This document shows, piece by piece, positions 52,020 through 61,206 of a stretch of DNA of 64,000 nucleotides. Position 1 is the stretch's first letter. Every line of letters begins with the position of its first letter. The translations under genes were made by a program, and so were the position numbers. The stretch is from positions 38,627 to 102,626 of the forward strand of contig JAFUFS010000006.1 of the NCBI GenBank assembly GCA_017469745.1. Direction: 5' to 3'. The DNA comes from Bacteroidales bacterium (GTDB lineage Bacteria; Bacteroidota; Bacteroidia; Bacteroidales; UBA932). The notes below the pieces were generated by a model. It searched no databases. It was not told where the DNA came from and saw nothing but the letters and a program-made list of their open reading frames with translations.

Positions 52020-53372
52020 ATGGAAAAAAACAAGACTGTCCCGGCATTCTGGGGCAAGGAGGACTGGCAGGCCATATGGATTGGTTTCATTATCATCCTG
52101 TTCGCCTGCATCGCTGTCCTGACAAAGGCATTTGATTTTTCTGCCGTCAAATTCTCCACTTGGGCTGTAGGCGAGGCCGCTGCCACCAAGGCAGTTCCTC
52201 TGGCACAGCAACTTGGCGCTTGGGCCTTCTGGCGCAAACTCATCGTGACCGTAGTGGTCCTGGGAACCCTCTTCACGCTTGGAGTCAAGCTCCAGGGAGG
52301 AAGCGTCAAAAAGTACATTCCTGCTTTCCTGGTCCTCTTCGTGATCGCCCTGGTGGTCCGCATGGTCAGCGCAGAGTTCACCCTCAACCGTTATCTTGAG
52401 TGGGCATTCTGGGCCCTGCTGATCGGCCTTCTGATCGCAAACACCGTCGGTGTGCCGGAATGGCTGAAGCCTGCCATCAAGACCGAATTCTACATCAAGA
52501 CCGGTCTCGTGATCATGGGCTTTTCCGTCCTGTTCTCAAACATCGCCAAGTTCGGTCTCTACGGACTCGGAATCGCATGGATTGTCACCCCGATCGTCAT
52601 AATATTCATGTGGTGGCTGGGAACCAAGGTGCTGAAGATTGACAACAAGCCGCTCGTAATTACCCTCGCTTCGGCGACCTCTGTCTGCGGAACATCTGCA
52701 GCCATCGCCACAGGAGCAGCTTCAGGAGCAAAGAAGGACGACCTTTCCATCGCCATTTCGATCTCCATCATATTCACCATCCTCATGATGGTCTTCGAGC
52801 CTATGATTATCAAGGCCGCCGGAATGACACAGCTCATGGGTGGTGCCCTGATCGGTGGTACGGTCGATTCCACCGGAGCAGTGGTCCTGGCAGGTAACGC
52901 CCTCGGACCCGAGGCCGAGCAGGCTGCCGTCCTCGTCAAGAGCATCCAGAACATCCTGATCGGCTTCATCGCCTTCTTCGTGGCTGTCTTCTTCGCCACC
53001 CGCGTGGACAAGAATTCAGAGAAGAAAGTCGGCGCCGGTGAAATCTGGAACCGCTTCCCTAAGTTCATCCTCGGTTTCTTCGCCGCTTCCCTGATCGCCT
53101 CCTTCATCATCCAGCCTCTTTGCGGCAGCGGAGCAGTCAAGGAGATCAACGGTGTGCTCGACCAGTACAAGAACTGGGCTTTCGTCCTGGCATTCACCAG
53201 CATCGGACTCGACACCAACTTCAAGGAGATCGCAAAGCAGATGCAGGGCGGAAAGGTCCTTTGGCTCTATGTCATCGGACAGGTGTTCAACATCGCCCTC
53301 ACCCTCTTCGCCGTCTGGTTCCTCCTCTCGGGAGTGGTCTTTGACATCCCAGTCCTCGACCTCTACAAATAA
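52020..53372 (+). CDS. YeiH/UPF0324 putative sulfate exporter family protein
   Basis: The 450-residue inner-membrane protein has about 11 spans. The UPF0324 (PSE) marks are ASATSVCGTSAAIATGAASGAKKDD near residue 220, then the GGTVDSTGAVVLAGNALG loop, and the C-terminal AFTSIGLDTNFKEI. Sulfate export is the assigned but weakly tested role. It is longer at the N-terminus than the E. coli protein, with two additional spans. It is followed after two bases by a small membrane protein gene. Confidence 0.88.
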   Translation: MEKNKTVPAFWGKEDWQAIWIGFIIILFACIAVLTKAFDFSAVKFSTWAVGEAAATKAVPLAQQLGAWAFWRKLIVTVVVLGTLFTLGVKLQGGSVKKYIPAFLVLFVIALVVRMVSAEFTLNRYLEWAFWALLIGLLIANTVGVPEWLKPAIKTEFYIKTGLVIMGFSVLFSNIAKFGLYGLGIAWIVTPIVIIFMWWLGTKVLKIDNKPLVITLASATSVCGTSAAIATGAASGAKKDDLSIAISISIIFTILMMVFEPMIIKAAGMTQLMGGALIGGTVDSTGAVVLAGNALGPEAEQAAVLVKSIQNILIGFIAFFVAVFFATRVDKNSEKKVGAGEIWNRFPKFILGFFAASLIASFIIQPLCGSGAVKEINGVLDQYKNWAFVLAFTSIGLDTNFKEIAKQMQGGKVLWLYVIGQVFNIALTLFAVWFLLSGVVFDIPVLDLYK

Positions 53373-53374
53373 CA

Positions 53375-53656
53375 GTGGGTTCAGGCAAGAACAAAGCATT
53401 CAAAGTGGTCACCATCGTCGCGGTGGTGGCCATTTTGGCTTGCGCCGTCTGGATCATGGCCAACAAGCTCGGCCTTGCCCAGGAATATGATTTCGGGGCC
53501 GGAGCCTATTACTATGCAGACATCCCGGGGTACGAGAAGATATTCAGGGACGACGTTTACAGCACGAAAGTACCTTACTGGGTCCATGTCGTCCTCTTCC
53601 TTGCCTGGGGATGGCTGATGTACCGGCTCTGGGTCTGGATAGACAAACGTAAATAA
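53375..53656 (+). CDS. Small membrane protein following the YeiH-type gene
   Basis: The 93-residue protein starts at GTG, two bases after the previous stop. One span is near the N-terminus (VVTIVAVVAILACAVWIMA), a polar aromatic loop follows, and a second span (VHVVLFLAWGWLMYRLWVW) is at the end. No family is recognised. Tight spacing suggests a partner of the exporter. Confidence 0.6.
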   Translation: MGSGKNKAFKVVTIVAVVAILACAVWIMANKLGLAQEYDFGAGAYYYADIPGYEKIFRDDVYSTKVPYWVHVVLFLAWGWLMYRLWVWIDKRK

Positions 53657-54307
53657 ATGAACACAAAGATGATGGCTTCATGCTCCTTCTGTGGAAGCAC
53701 AAAGGAAATTACAACCCTCGGCGGGATCAACGTTGGAGAGAATCCTTCCTTGAAGGCTAAATTCAAGGATGGCTCCCTGTTCATCTGGGAATGCCCTTCC
53801 TGCGGCAGGGCGAACCTTGCTTCCTGGCAGACTATCTACCATGATCCTGAAGAGAAAATCATGATCTGGCTTCTTCCGGAGGGCCTTGTTCCTGAAGAAA
53901 AGGTGGAGGCCATCGGTCGTCAGATCGAAGCGTCATCCGACCTTCCGGAAGGCTATGTGTTCAGGAGGGTCACAGATGTCGGATCGCTGATCGAAAAGGT
54001 CAACATCTTCGACGCAGGCCTCGACGACACGGTTATCGAGATGTGCAAGTACGTCACCAAGATGGAACTGGCCGAAAAGGGTGGCGGAAAAGACATCCTG
54101 GACACCTCGATGAAATTCTTCAGGACCGACGGCCCTGACGGGGACCTGGAATTCTCCTATCCCGGGGACGGCAAGATGCAGGGTGTCCGCATCGGGTTCA
54201 ATGTCTACGGAGATTGCGCCGGAATCATCCGACGCAATCCTTCAATGAAGCCTTCCGGAGGCTTCCCCGTTGTAGACCAGGCTTGGATAGCCCGTTTCTT
54301 CGGCTAG
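53657..54307 (+). CDS. CpXC-domain protein
   Basis: The 216-residue cytoplasmic protein has an N-terminal zinc-ribbon-like pair of CxxC motifs, CSFCGS and WECPSCGRAN, followed by the conserved strand region of the CpXC domain. Its function is unknown; the family is often found near stress or envelope genes. The start lies directly after the TAA of the preceding gene. It converges with galK three bases after its stop. Confidence 0.72.
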   Translation: MNTKMMASCSFCGSTKEITTLGGINVGENPSLKAKFKDGSLFIWECPSCGRANLASWQTIYHDPEEKIMIWLLPEGLVPEEKVEAIGRQIEASSDLPEGYVFRRVTDVGSLIEKVNIFDAGLDDTVIEMCKYVTKMELAEKGGGKDILDTSMKFFRTDGPDGDLEFSYPGDGKMQGVRIGFNVYGDCAGIIRRNPSMKPSGGFPVVDQAWIARFFG

Positions 54308-54310
54308 TCC

Positions 54311-55462
54311 CTATTCGACCTTCCTTGCGCCGTCGCTGATGACGACGTCATAGATCTTCACATCGTGGCCGAACTTGTCAGGGAACTGCTCCTTGACGGC
54401 AGCGATGAATCCGTCGTAGAGTTCTTCCTTGACCAGGTTGATGGTGCAGCCTCCGAAGCCGCCGCCCATGACGCGGGAACCGGTGACATCGCACTTGCGG
54501 GCCAGCTTGTTGAGGAAGTCGAGTTCAGGGCAGCTCACCTCATAGAGCTTGCTGAGGCCGAAATGGGTCTGGTACATCATCTCGCCCACGGTCTCATAGT
54601 CGCCTCTCTCAAGGGCATCGCAGACGTCGAGAACCCTCTGGACCTCTCCGATCACATATTCAGCCCTGAGGAAGTCCTCCTCGGGGATCTCTTCGCGGAC
54701 CTCTTCGAGCCAAACCCTCTTTGCATCGCTGAGGAAGTCAACCTCTGGATGGTTCTTCTTGATTGCGGCAGCTGCATTCTCGCAGGATTCACGCCTCTTG
54801 TTGTAGGCTGAAGATGCGAGCTCATGCTTCACGCAGGAGTCGACGAGGACCACCTTGTAGCCCACGGGATCGAACGGATAGTATTTGTACTCAAGGGTCT
54901 TGCAGTTCAGGCGGATGAGGCTGCCCTTCTTTCCGAAGATGGAAGCGAACTGGTCCATGATTCCGCACTTGACGCCGCAGTAGTTGTGCTCGGTGCTCTG
55001 GCCGATCTTGGCAAGCTCGAACTTGTCGATGTTGTTGCCGAAGATCTCGTTGAGAGCGAATGCGAAGGTGCTCTCAAGGGCTGCTGAAGAAGAAAGTCCC
55101 GCTCCGAGGGGAACGTCTCCTGCGAACACGCAGTTGAAACCTTCGACCTTGCCGCCGCGCTTGATGGTCTCGCGGCAGACACCGAAGATGTAGCGGGCCC
55201 ACTGCTGCTGAGGCTTGTCCTCCTCTGCGAGGCCGAACTCAACGTACTCATCGTAGTCGAGGGAGAAAGCCTTCACCTTGTTGGTTCCGTTGACCTTGAT
55301 CTCGGCCATGATGCCGCAGTCGATGGCTCCCGGGAACACATAACCGCCGTTGTAGTCAGTGTGCTCTCCAATGAGGTTGACGCGTCCTGCAGAAGCAAAA
55401 ACTTCTCCTTCAACTCCGAAGAGAGTCTTGAATTTTTCCCTGATTCTGGTTTTCATTTCCAT
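54311..55462 (-). CDS. galK: Galactokinase
   Basis: This GHMP kinase phosphorylates galactose at C1, the entry step of the Leloir pathway. It is 383 residues. The galactose signature GRVNLIGEHTDYNGGYVFPGAID is near residue 27, the ATP loop PLGAGLSSSAALE near 118, and the C-terminal GSRVMGGGFGGCTINLV near 330. A TATTTTTG box at 55505-55512 drives it. galM is elsewhere in the window; galT and galE are not. Confidence 0.96.
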   Translation of the reverse strand: MEMKTRIREKFKTLFGVEGEVFASAGRVNLIGEHTDYNGGYVFPGAIDCGIMAEIKVNGTNKVKAFSLDYDEYVEFGLAEEDKPQQQWARYIFGVCRETIKRGGKVEGFNCVFAGDVPLGAGLSSSAALESTFAFALNEIFGNNIDKFELAKIGQSTEHNYCGVKCGIMDQFASIFGKKGSLIRLNCKTLEYKYYPFDPVGYKVVLVDSCVKHELASSAYNKRRESCENAAAAIKKNHPEVDFLSDAKRVWLEEVREEIPEEDFLRAEYVIGEVQRVLDVCDALERGDYETVGEMMYQTHFGLSKLYEVSCPELDFLNKLARKCDVTGSRVMGGGFGGCTINLVKEELYDGFIAAVKEQFPDKFGHDVKIYDVVISDGARKVE

Positions 55463-55504
55463 AGATGTGTGTTATTTGATATTATGTTTTTCTGGCCGTT
55501 CTTA

Positions 55505-55512
55505 CAAAAATA
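55505..55512 (-). promoter_or_regulatory. -7 promoter box for galK
   Basis: Reverse-strand TATTTTTG lies 42 bases before the galK ATG at 55462, in a short gap after the endonuclease/phosphatase gene. Confidence 0.55.
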
Positions 55513-55519
55513 ATAAATA

Positions 55520-56503
55520 TTATTGAATCTTGAGTGTTATGGGGCAATGATCGCTCACGCCGCCGGAATATCGCGGCCCGGTGAACGTCCTGAATGGTTT
55601 TTCCCCAGAATGAGCATTGTCCCGCACCATCAGGAAAGGGATCCTGACGACCTTCATCGCCGCACCGGGGTTCCTTTCCATCAAGTCCGGAGAAATGAAG
55701 AACATGTCTATCATCTCCCATTTCCCTGAATATTTGATCGTCCCCAGCCCCTTCGCGGCCGGCTCCGAAGCCAGATTGGCCATCTTTCTTGAATATCTTC
55801 CCGTCGAAGACGGCACGTCGTTGAAGTCGCCCATGGCTATCACCTTTCGCCAGCCGTCCGCAAAGAGGGAATCCGTTGCTTCTTCAAGGCGTTTCATGGC
55901 TAGGGCCCGCCGTGGTGCTGAGCCGTCACCGTACTTCGAAGGATGGTGGTTCACGAGGAAGGCTATGCTGTCCCCTCCTTCACGAAGGAAAGCGGCCAGC
56001 AGGATGTCCCTGGTAAGGATCGATGGTCCGTCCTTGTTGCTGATTCTCAATGGTTTTGAGCTCAACGGCTTAAGTTTGGTTTTTCGGTAAAGCAACCCTG
56101 TGTCTATACCGCGCGGATCCGGAGATTCGAAATGGACTATTCCATAATCCAGACGGGAAAGCCTGGTGTCCCTCAGTAGCCTCTCCAGGACGAATCGGTT
56201 CTCGATCTCCGCGACTCCTATCACATCCGGAAGCCTTCCTTCGCTGTCCGCCACCCAGAGGACAGACTTTGCGACTGCCCGGCATTTGGCTTCGAATTTC
56301 CTCCTGGTCCAGTGCCTCTTCCCCCATGAAGTGAATTCTTCCTCAGAAGAGTTGTTCAGCAGGGTGTCGCGTTTCCATTCGAAGAAGTTTTCCAGATTCC
56401 AGAACATCACAAGCAAGGAGTCCTTCCCGGCCTCCGGATATGGATTGCAGGGGGCCGGGAAAAGACTCGAAAAAACTATGAGTATGGAGATAAGCACACC
56501 CAA
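55520..56503 (-). CDS. Secreted endonuclease/exonuclease/phosphatase family protein
   Basis: This 327-residue metal-dependent phosphoesterase has a hydrophobic N-terminal signal (LISILIVFSSLF) and no ATG: TTG at 56503 or GTG at 56497 must be used. EEP motifs are FWNLENFF, VIGVAEIENR with the metal glutamate, IAFLVNHHPSKYG, MGDFNDVPSS, and the terminal GVSDHCPI with the catalytic Asp-His. It could be a nuclease or a phosphodiesterase acting outside the cytoplasm. Confidence 0.88.
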   Translation of the reverse strand: MGVLISILIVFSSLFPAPCNPYPEAGKDSLLVMFWNLENFFEWKRDTLLNNSSEEEFTSWGKRHWTRRKFEAKCRAVAKSVLWVADSEGRLPDVIGVAEIENRFVLERLLRDTRLSRLDYGIVHFESPDPRGIDTGLLYRKTKLKPLSSKPLRISNKDGPSILTRDILLAAFLREGGDSIAFLVNHHPSKYGDGSAPRRALAMKRLEEATDSLFADGWRKVIAMGDFNDVPSSTGRYSRKMANLASEPAAKGLGTIKYSGKWEMIDMFFISPDLMERNPGAAMKVVRIPFLMVRDNAHSGEKPFRTFTGPRYSGGVSDHCPITLKIQ

Positions 56504-56563
56504 AGGTGGGACTTCAAAACAGAAAAAAGGACAATAAACGGAAAAACATTTTCTTTAGATTCG

Positions 56564-56571
56564 TATCTTTG
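56564..56571 (+). promoter_or_regulatory. -7 promoter box for ychF
   Basis: TATCTTTG lies 40 bases before the ychF ATG. Confidence 0.65.
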
Positions 56572-56611
56572 TGTTCAATAATTATTAACTGAACTTAGAA
56601 ATCAATAAGAT

Positions 56612-57715
56612 ATGTCCTTGAAATGCGGAATAGTCGGACTTCCGAATGTAGGTAAGTCAACTTTGTTCAACTGCGTGAGTTCCGGAAAAGCCCAGAGCGC
56701 CAACTTCCCCTTCTGTACGATAGAGCCCAACCTGGGTTCCACCAACGTACCGGACAAGAGGCTCGAGGTACTCGCCGACATGTGCAAGCCGAAGAGCGTA
56801 GTTCCCGCCACGGTCGACATAGTTGACATCGCAGGCCTGGTCAAGGGTGCCAGCAAGGGCGAAGGACTTGGAAACCAGTTCCTCGCCAACATCCGTGAAA
56901 CCGACGCCATCCTCCATGTCCTCCGTTGCTTCGACGACGGCAACGTGGTCCATGTGGACGGCAGCGTGGATCCCGTCAGGGACAAGGAAGTCGTGGACAT
57001 GGAACTCCAGATAAAGGATCTCGAGACCGTCGAATCCCGTCTTGCAAAATCCATGAAACAGGCCACCACCGGAGGTGACAAGACTGCCCGCAAACTGGTT
57101 GACCTTCTCCAGCGCTACAAGGAGGCCCTCGAGCAGGGCAAGTCCTGCAGGACTGTCGAGCCGGCCAACGAGGAAGAGGCTGCAATGGCAAAGGATCTCT
57201 ACCTCCTGACCAACAAGCCGGTGATGTACGTCTGCAACGTAGACGACGCCTCCGCCGCCAGCGGCAATGAATATGTCGAAGCAGTTCGCGAGGCCGTCAA
57301 GGACGAGGATGCCGAAATCCTTGTGATTTCTGCAAAGACAGAGTCTGAAATCGCAGAGATGGACAGCTACGAGGACCGCCAGATGTTCCTGGTGGAAATG
57401 GGGCTTCAGGAATCCGGAGTCGTAAGACTGATCCAGGGAGCATACCATCTTCTCGGACTTCAGACCTTCTTCACCGCCGGAGCCGATGAATGCCGTGCCT
57501 GGACGATCCATAAGGGCGACAAAGCGCCGAAGGCGGCCGGAGTGATCCACACAGACTTCGAAAAAGGCTTCATAAGGGCCGAAGTCATCAAGTACGAGGA
57601 CTACGTAGCCCTCGGCAGCGAAAGTGCCGCCAGGGCCGCAGGAAAGCTTGCTACGGAGGGAAAGGAATATGTGGTCCAGGACGGAGACATAATGCATTTC
57701 CTGTTTAACGTGTAA
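56612..57715 (+). CDS. ychF: Ribosome-binding ATPase YchF
   Basis: This 367-residue P-loop protein of the Obg/TRAFAC class prefers ATP and binds ribosomes; in other bacteria it acts in translation and oxidative stress. The P-loop is GLPNVGKSTLFN (residues 8-19), followed by DIAGLVKGASKGEGLGNQFL, a coiled-coil insert (residues 130-200), and the C-terminal TGS domain AWTIHKGDKAPKAAGVIH. It is full length, and the next gene starts 11 bases later. Confidence 0.96.
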   Translation: MSLKCGIVGLPNVGKSTLFNCVSSGKAQSANFPFCTIEPNLGSTNVPDKRLEVLADMCKPKSVVPATVDIVDIAGLVKGASKGEGLGNQFLANIRETDAILHVLRCFDDGNVVHVDGSVDPVRDKEVVDMELQIKDLETVESRLAKSMKQATTGGDKTARKLVDLLQRYKEALEQGKSCRTVEPANEEEAAMAKDLYLLTNKPVMYVCNVDDASAASGNEYVEAVREAVKDEDAEILVISAKTESEIAEMDSYEDRQMFLVEMGLQESGVVRLIQGAYHLLGLQTFFTAGADECRAWTIHKGDKAPKAAGVIHTDFEKGFIRAEVIKYEDYVALGSESAARAAGKLATEGKEYVVQDGDIMHFLFNV

Positions 57716-57726
57716 ACACCTGAGAT

Positions 57727-58260
57727 ATGAAAAGGACTACAATAGCTGCAGCTTTCGCTGCCCTGGTCATCACAGTAGGCTGTGCAACGACTGTAAGCCT
57801 TCCCGACCGGCTCGACAGGTTCGTCGAGAAGACTGAGAAGGAATACAAGAACTACTCCCAGGAGGACTGGAAGAAGTCCCGTGAAGAATATGACGCCCTT
57901 GTTGCTGAAATGAAGGAAAACTACGATTCCTACACGACTGCCGAGAAGGTTCGCACCATGCAGGCTATGGGAAGATACGGTACAATGGCTCTTGGAAGCG
58001 AGATTTCCGGAGTTTCCGAAGAGATCGGCGACGTCCTGGAACAGATCCCCGAGACCATCAACGACATGATCGACCAGATCGACACCGCCGCCCTTCGCAA
58101 ATCTGTCGAAGGAATCAAGACCGGCATAGAAGGACTGGTTGAAAGCATCGACACGGCAAGGATCCGCAAGTCCATCGAAGGGTTGACCCAGAGCATCGAC
58201 ACTGCGAAGCTCCGCCAGAAGCTTGAGGCCGTGGTCAAGATCCTTTCAGGAGAAGAATAA
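57727..58260 (+). CDS. Lipoprotein with helical repeats (DUF6565-like)
   Basis: The 177-residue lipoprotein has lipobox VITVGC. The mature part is highly charged and helical. Residues 115-170 contain three related repeats of the form I-D-T-A-x-L/I-R-K-S/L-x-E-G spaced about 19 residues, probably a coiled coil or amphipathic helix bundle. It resembles short Bacteroidota lipoproteins labelled DUF6565, but that match is from memory and loose. The stop abuts the palindromic element at 58261. Confidence 0.6.
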   Translation: MKRTTIAAAFAALVITVGCATTVSLPDRLDRFVEKTEKEYKNYSQEDWKKSREEYDALVAEMKENYDSYTTAEKVRTMQAMGRYGTMALGSEISGVSEEIGDVLEQIPETINDMIDQIDTAALRKSVEGIKTGIEGLVESIDTARIRKSIEGLTQSIDTAKLRQKLEAVVKILSGEE

Positions 58261-58385
58261 TAAAGAGGCTGACCAAAAAAAGATTCTTCACTTCGTTCAG
58301 AATGACAGTTGTGTCAATGACAGTTGTATGTCATTCTGAGGCAGGTCTTACCTGCCGAAGAATCTTTTTTTAGTCAGTCTCTTTA
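58261..58385. repeat. Palindromic element between convergent genes
   Basis: Arms of 29 bases (58261-58289 and 58357-58385, two mismatches) begin TAAAGAG and run through seven As into AGATTCTTC. Inside are two facing GATTCTTC...AGAATGACA repeats and a nested perfect hairpin GGCAGGT-CTT-ACCTGCC (58340-58356). It starts at the base after the lipoprotein stop and ends 11 bases before the convergent ppiD stop, so it probably terminates both transcripts. Confidence 0.85.
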
Positions 58386-58395
58386 CTATATTCTG

Positions 58396-60495
58396 CTAGA
58401 AGAAGCGGGCCCTGTGGTCCTTGACGTCGGCTTCCTGCATCATGACGGGAAGAATCATCTGAGCGTTGTAGCTGCTCATCTGGGTTGCTGCGTTCTTGGC
58501 GTCGTCCTCAGTGAAGAAGGACTCCATCTCGCGGGAGTTCACCTTGAAGACGTAGGTTCCGATGGCGCCTGCGACAGGACCGCAGATCTTGCCTTCGGGA
58601 GCCACGGAAGCGGCACCGATGAACATCGGGTCGAGACCCTGGCCGGCGAGGGATGCGAACCTCACATCGACACCTGAGCTGACAACACTGTGAAGGGTGT
58701 CTGCAATGGTCTGAAGGTCATTCAGGCCCTTTATCCTTTCGGCTACCCTCTCAGCGGCCTTGACACTCAGCTTCTCGCTGTAGAGCTGCTGGTTGATCAT
58801 GTCCTTGACCTCTTCGATGGTGGCGATGCCCTCCTTGTGAATACCCTTGACGGTGGTCACGAAGAAGAAGTTGTTGTTGACTGTGATGATAGGGGAAACC
58901 TTTCCGACCTTGTTGTCGAAGATCCACCTGGTGACTTCCTTGGCCTGGTCGATGGCGCCGTAGCTTGAAGTGCTCTCAAGGACGCCGTTCATGGGGTGTG
59001 AGTAGACACCGCAGGAATCGACTGCTGCAAGGTAGTTCTGATAGCTGCCTGCTGCGATCTTTGCGAACTTGCTGGCCTGTGAATAGTAGTTGTTGAAGGT
59101 CTCACCGCTTGCAAGGGCGGTCTTCTCAAGGATGGCGACCTGCTTCTTGGTGACAGGAGCTGTCCTCTTAGTGACCTCCACGACATGGGTTCCGTACTGG
59201 GTCTTGATGGAATAAGGCTTGCCTACCTGGGCGGTAAGGACAGACTCGAATCCGGGGATCATGTAGTTCTGGGTCATCCAGCCGATGCTTCCGAGCTCAC
59301 CGTCTGCAGCAGACTGGGTGTAGTCGGAGAACGAAGCTGCAAGGTTGGAGAAATTCTCACCCTTTGCAAGGACACCGAGAAGGCTGTCGGCCTTGGTCGC
59401 TGCATCTGTACCACGGAGAAGGATGTGCCTTACGTAGACGGAATCAGGAATCTGGGCAGTCTCCATGATCCTGCCGGCGTAGAAGACGTTGGTGTTCTCG
59501 TCAGCAATGATAGGAGAAGTACCGGTGGCGTTGCCGAAGACAAAGGCGTTGAGGTCGGAGTTGATGACGTTGAGTTCACCGTCCTTGTACCAACGCTCGT
59601 CAAGAGACATCTCGGAGTTCTTGGCAAGGAAGGACTTCATGCCTTCGGTGGTGCTGAATTCCTCGTAAAGCTTGTCCATGGACTCGCTGGTGGCGTTGAT
59701 GTCGGCCTGTGAAGGCTTTACCTCGAAGACAACATATTCAATGTCACGGGAAGCGTTCTGCTTGAACATGTCCTTGTGGTCGTCGTAGTACTTCTTGATC
59801 TCGGCGGAGCTCACCTTGATGGTGGTGTCCTGTGCGTATCCGAGGGGAACCATGACGAAGTCAACATTGGTAGTGTTGTTGTTCTCGGCAATAGCCCTCT
59901 TGAGCATCAAGGGGTTCTGGATGTTGCTCTGGTTGAAGAGGGAACCGTACTTTGCGTAGTACTGCTGGGTTCCGACGGTGTTCTGGATGTAATCCCAGTA
60001 AGTCTTGAGCCTTCCGGAAGCGTCCTGAGGGATGCTGGAGATGAAATTCTGGAGTGCGGTCTTGGAGAAGTTACCGTTCTCATCCATGAAAGCGGGGTTT
60101 TGGGCGATGATAGGGGAAACCATGTCACCTGCCAGAAGTTCCTTCATCTCGTCCTCACCTACCCTGATGCCGGCCTCGTTGGCCTTCTTGGTGAACAGGT
60201 ACCTGTCAACTAGGCTCTGCCAGGCAGCGTTGCGGATCTGCTCCTGCTGCTGCTCATTCTGGGCGGAGGAACCGGTCACCATTTCATTGACGGTGGTGAA
60301 ATTGTCGATATCCTGCTGGAAATCCATGTAGGAAACGGCTTTTCCGTTGATCTCACCGACATTGTTCTTTGAAGACATCATCTGGAACGCAGACTCGAGT
60401 GTTCCGGGGTCTACGATAAAAGACAGAAGGGCCAGAGCGATGATGATAGACACCGCAAGACCAGCCTTTTCGCGAGTTTTTTGAAGAATCGCCAT
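58396..60495 (-). CDS. ppiD: PpiD/SurA-type periplasmic peptidyl-prolyl isomerase
   Basis: The 699-residue membrane-anchored chaperone has one N-terminal span (AGLAVSIIIALALLSFIVDPG) and a SurA_N-like helical domain (residues 35-210). A parvulin domain centred near 360-440 carries VRHILLRG, DGELGSIGWM and GKPYSIKTQYGTHVVEV. A second, more diverged segment follows before the C-terminal helices. It would help fold outer-membrane proteins. The gene follows lptC after 73 bases; the CorC-like gene often found between the two is absent. Confidence 0.9.
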   Translation of the reverse strand: MAILQKTREKAGLAVSIIIALALLSFIVDPGTLESAFQMMSSKNNVGEINGKAVSYMDFQQDIDNFTTVNEMVTGSSAQNEQQQEQIRNAAWQSLVDRYLFTKKANEAGIRVGEDEMKELLAGDMVSPIIAQNPAFMDENGNFSKTALQNFISSIPQDASGRLKTYWDYIQNTVGTQQYYAKYGSLFNQSNIQNPLMLKRAIAENNNTTNVDFVMVPLGYAQDTTIKVSSAEIKKYYDDHKDMFKQNASRDIEYVVFEVKPSQADINATSESMDKLYEEFSTTEGMKSFLAKNSEMSLDERWYKDGELNVINSDLNAFVFGNATGTSPIIADENTNVFYAGRIMETAQIPDSVYVRHILLRGTDAATKADSLLGVLAKGENFSNLAASFSDYTQSAADGELGSIGWMTQNYMIPGFESVLTAQVGKPYSIKTQYGTHVVEVTKRTAPVTKKQVAILEKTALASGETFNNYYSQASKFAKIAAGSYQNYLAAVDSCGVYSHPMNGVLESTSSYGAIDQAKEVTRWIFDNKVGKVSPIITVNNNFFFVTTVKGIHKEGIATIEEVKDMINQQLYSEKLSVKAAERVAERIKGLNDLQTIADTLHSVVSSGVDVRFASLAGQGLDPMFIGAASVAPEGKICGPVAGAIGTYVFKVNSREMESFFTEDDAKNAATQMSSYNAQMILPVMMQEADVKDHRARFF

Positions 60496-60516
60496 TTTGT
60501 ATTGTTTTATTCTATA

Positions 60517-60549
60517 ATTATCTAAAATAGATATTGGGGTGCGAAGATA
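60517..60549 (-). promoter_or_regulatory. Near-consensus promoter and palindrome upstream of ppiD
   Basis: Reverse-strand TATCTTCG at 60549-60542 is one base off the TATCTTTG box. A 15-base palindrome TATCTAAAATAGATA lies at 60519-60533, downstream of it. Together they could give ppiD its own regulated start separate from lptC. Confidence 0.4.
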
Positions 60550-60568
60550 GTGATTTTTATTTAATTAA

Positions 60569-61201
60569 TCATCTTTTTTTGAGCAAAGGGCCAATAAAGT
60601 TGACTGAATCTATCACTACCCTTGCCGTGTCCTGAATCACATAGACATAGCTGTTGAACGGCCTGAAGAGGATGGCATTACGGGCCATTTCGTCCGAACG
60701 CATCCCGTAACCCTGCATGAAATCGTCGTTTGTGAACATCCTCACATAGCAGTCTGTGTAGATCTCTTTCTGGGTCTGGTCCCAGTAAAGGGTGTCGGTC
60801 TCGAGGGTCTGCTGCTTCATGATGTTCTGGACGATCACGTTGCCGAAGGCCGACCAGTACTCGTTGTCCCTTTTCTTGCTCTTGAAGTGCTTGGCATTGT
60901 TGGAATGGAGGACGGTTTCAAGAAGGTCGTCCTCTGAATATGCAAACACATGGAGTCCCTGCGGGAAAAGTTCGTAGGAACAGGTGTCGTTGTCGTAACG
61001 CTCCATCACATCTGCTTCCACACGCATCTTCAGACCGCCGTTCCGGGTCTGGACCATGAACAGGCTGTCGACGGTCTGCACCGGCGTTTCCGAAAGGTTG
61101 AGCTGGGCCGCTTCCGAAAGCTTTCCGCTGCATGAATATACGACGAAAGCAACCGCTGATGCGGTTGCAATCATCGTTAGAGTATGTGAAAGGAGCTTCA
61201 A
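60569..61201 (-). CDS. lptC: LPS export protein LptC
   Basis: This 210-residue protein of the LptC/OstA-like family takes lipopolysaccharide from LptBFG towards LptA. No ATG is present at the expected N-terminus; TTG at 61201 gives a basic signal sequence ending in the lipobox VVYSCSG, while ATG at 61174 gives a shorter one. The repeated beta-jellyroll strands (GLKMRVEADVMERYDN, NVIVQNIMKQQTLETDTLYWD) match the family. It lies five bases after the TPR protein gene. Confidence 0.85.
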   Translation of the reverse strand: MKLLSHTLTMIATASAVAFVVYSCSGKLSEAAQLNLSETPVQTVDSLFMVQTRNGGLKMRVEADVMERYDNDTCSYELFPQGLHVFAYSEDDLLETVLHSNNAKHFKSKKRDNEYWSAFGNVIVQNIMKQQTLETDTLYWDQTQKEIYTDCYVRMFTNDDFMQGYGMRSDEMARNAILFRPFNSYVYVIQDTARVVIDSVNFIGPLLKKR

Positions 61202-61206
61202 GAGTC

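Noticed and set aside
56657-57697. A 346-codon reverse-strand open frame opposite ychF
   Set aside because: It lies wholly within ychF, whose protein is conserved with all motifs; the antisense frame is open through codon bias and resembles nothing.
60396-60700. Missing CorC-like gene between lptC and ppiD as a deletion scar
   Set aside because: The 73-base gap contains a promoter-like box and no coding remnant, so absence is noted but no deletion can be shown.
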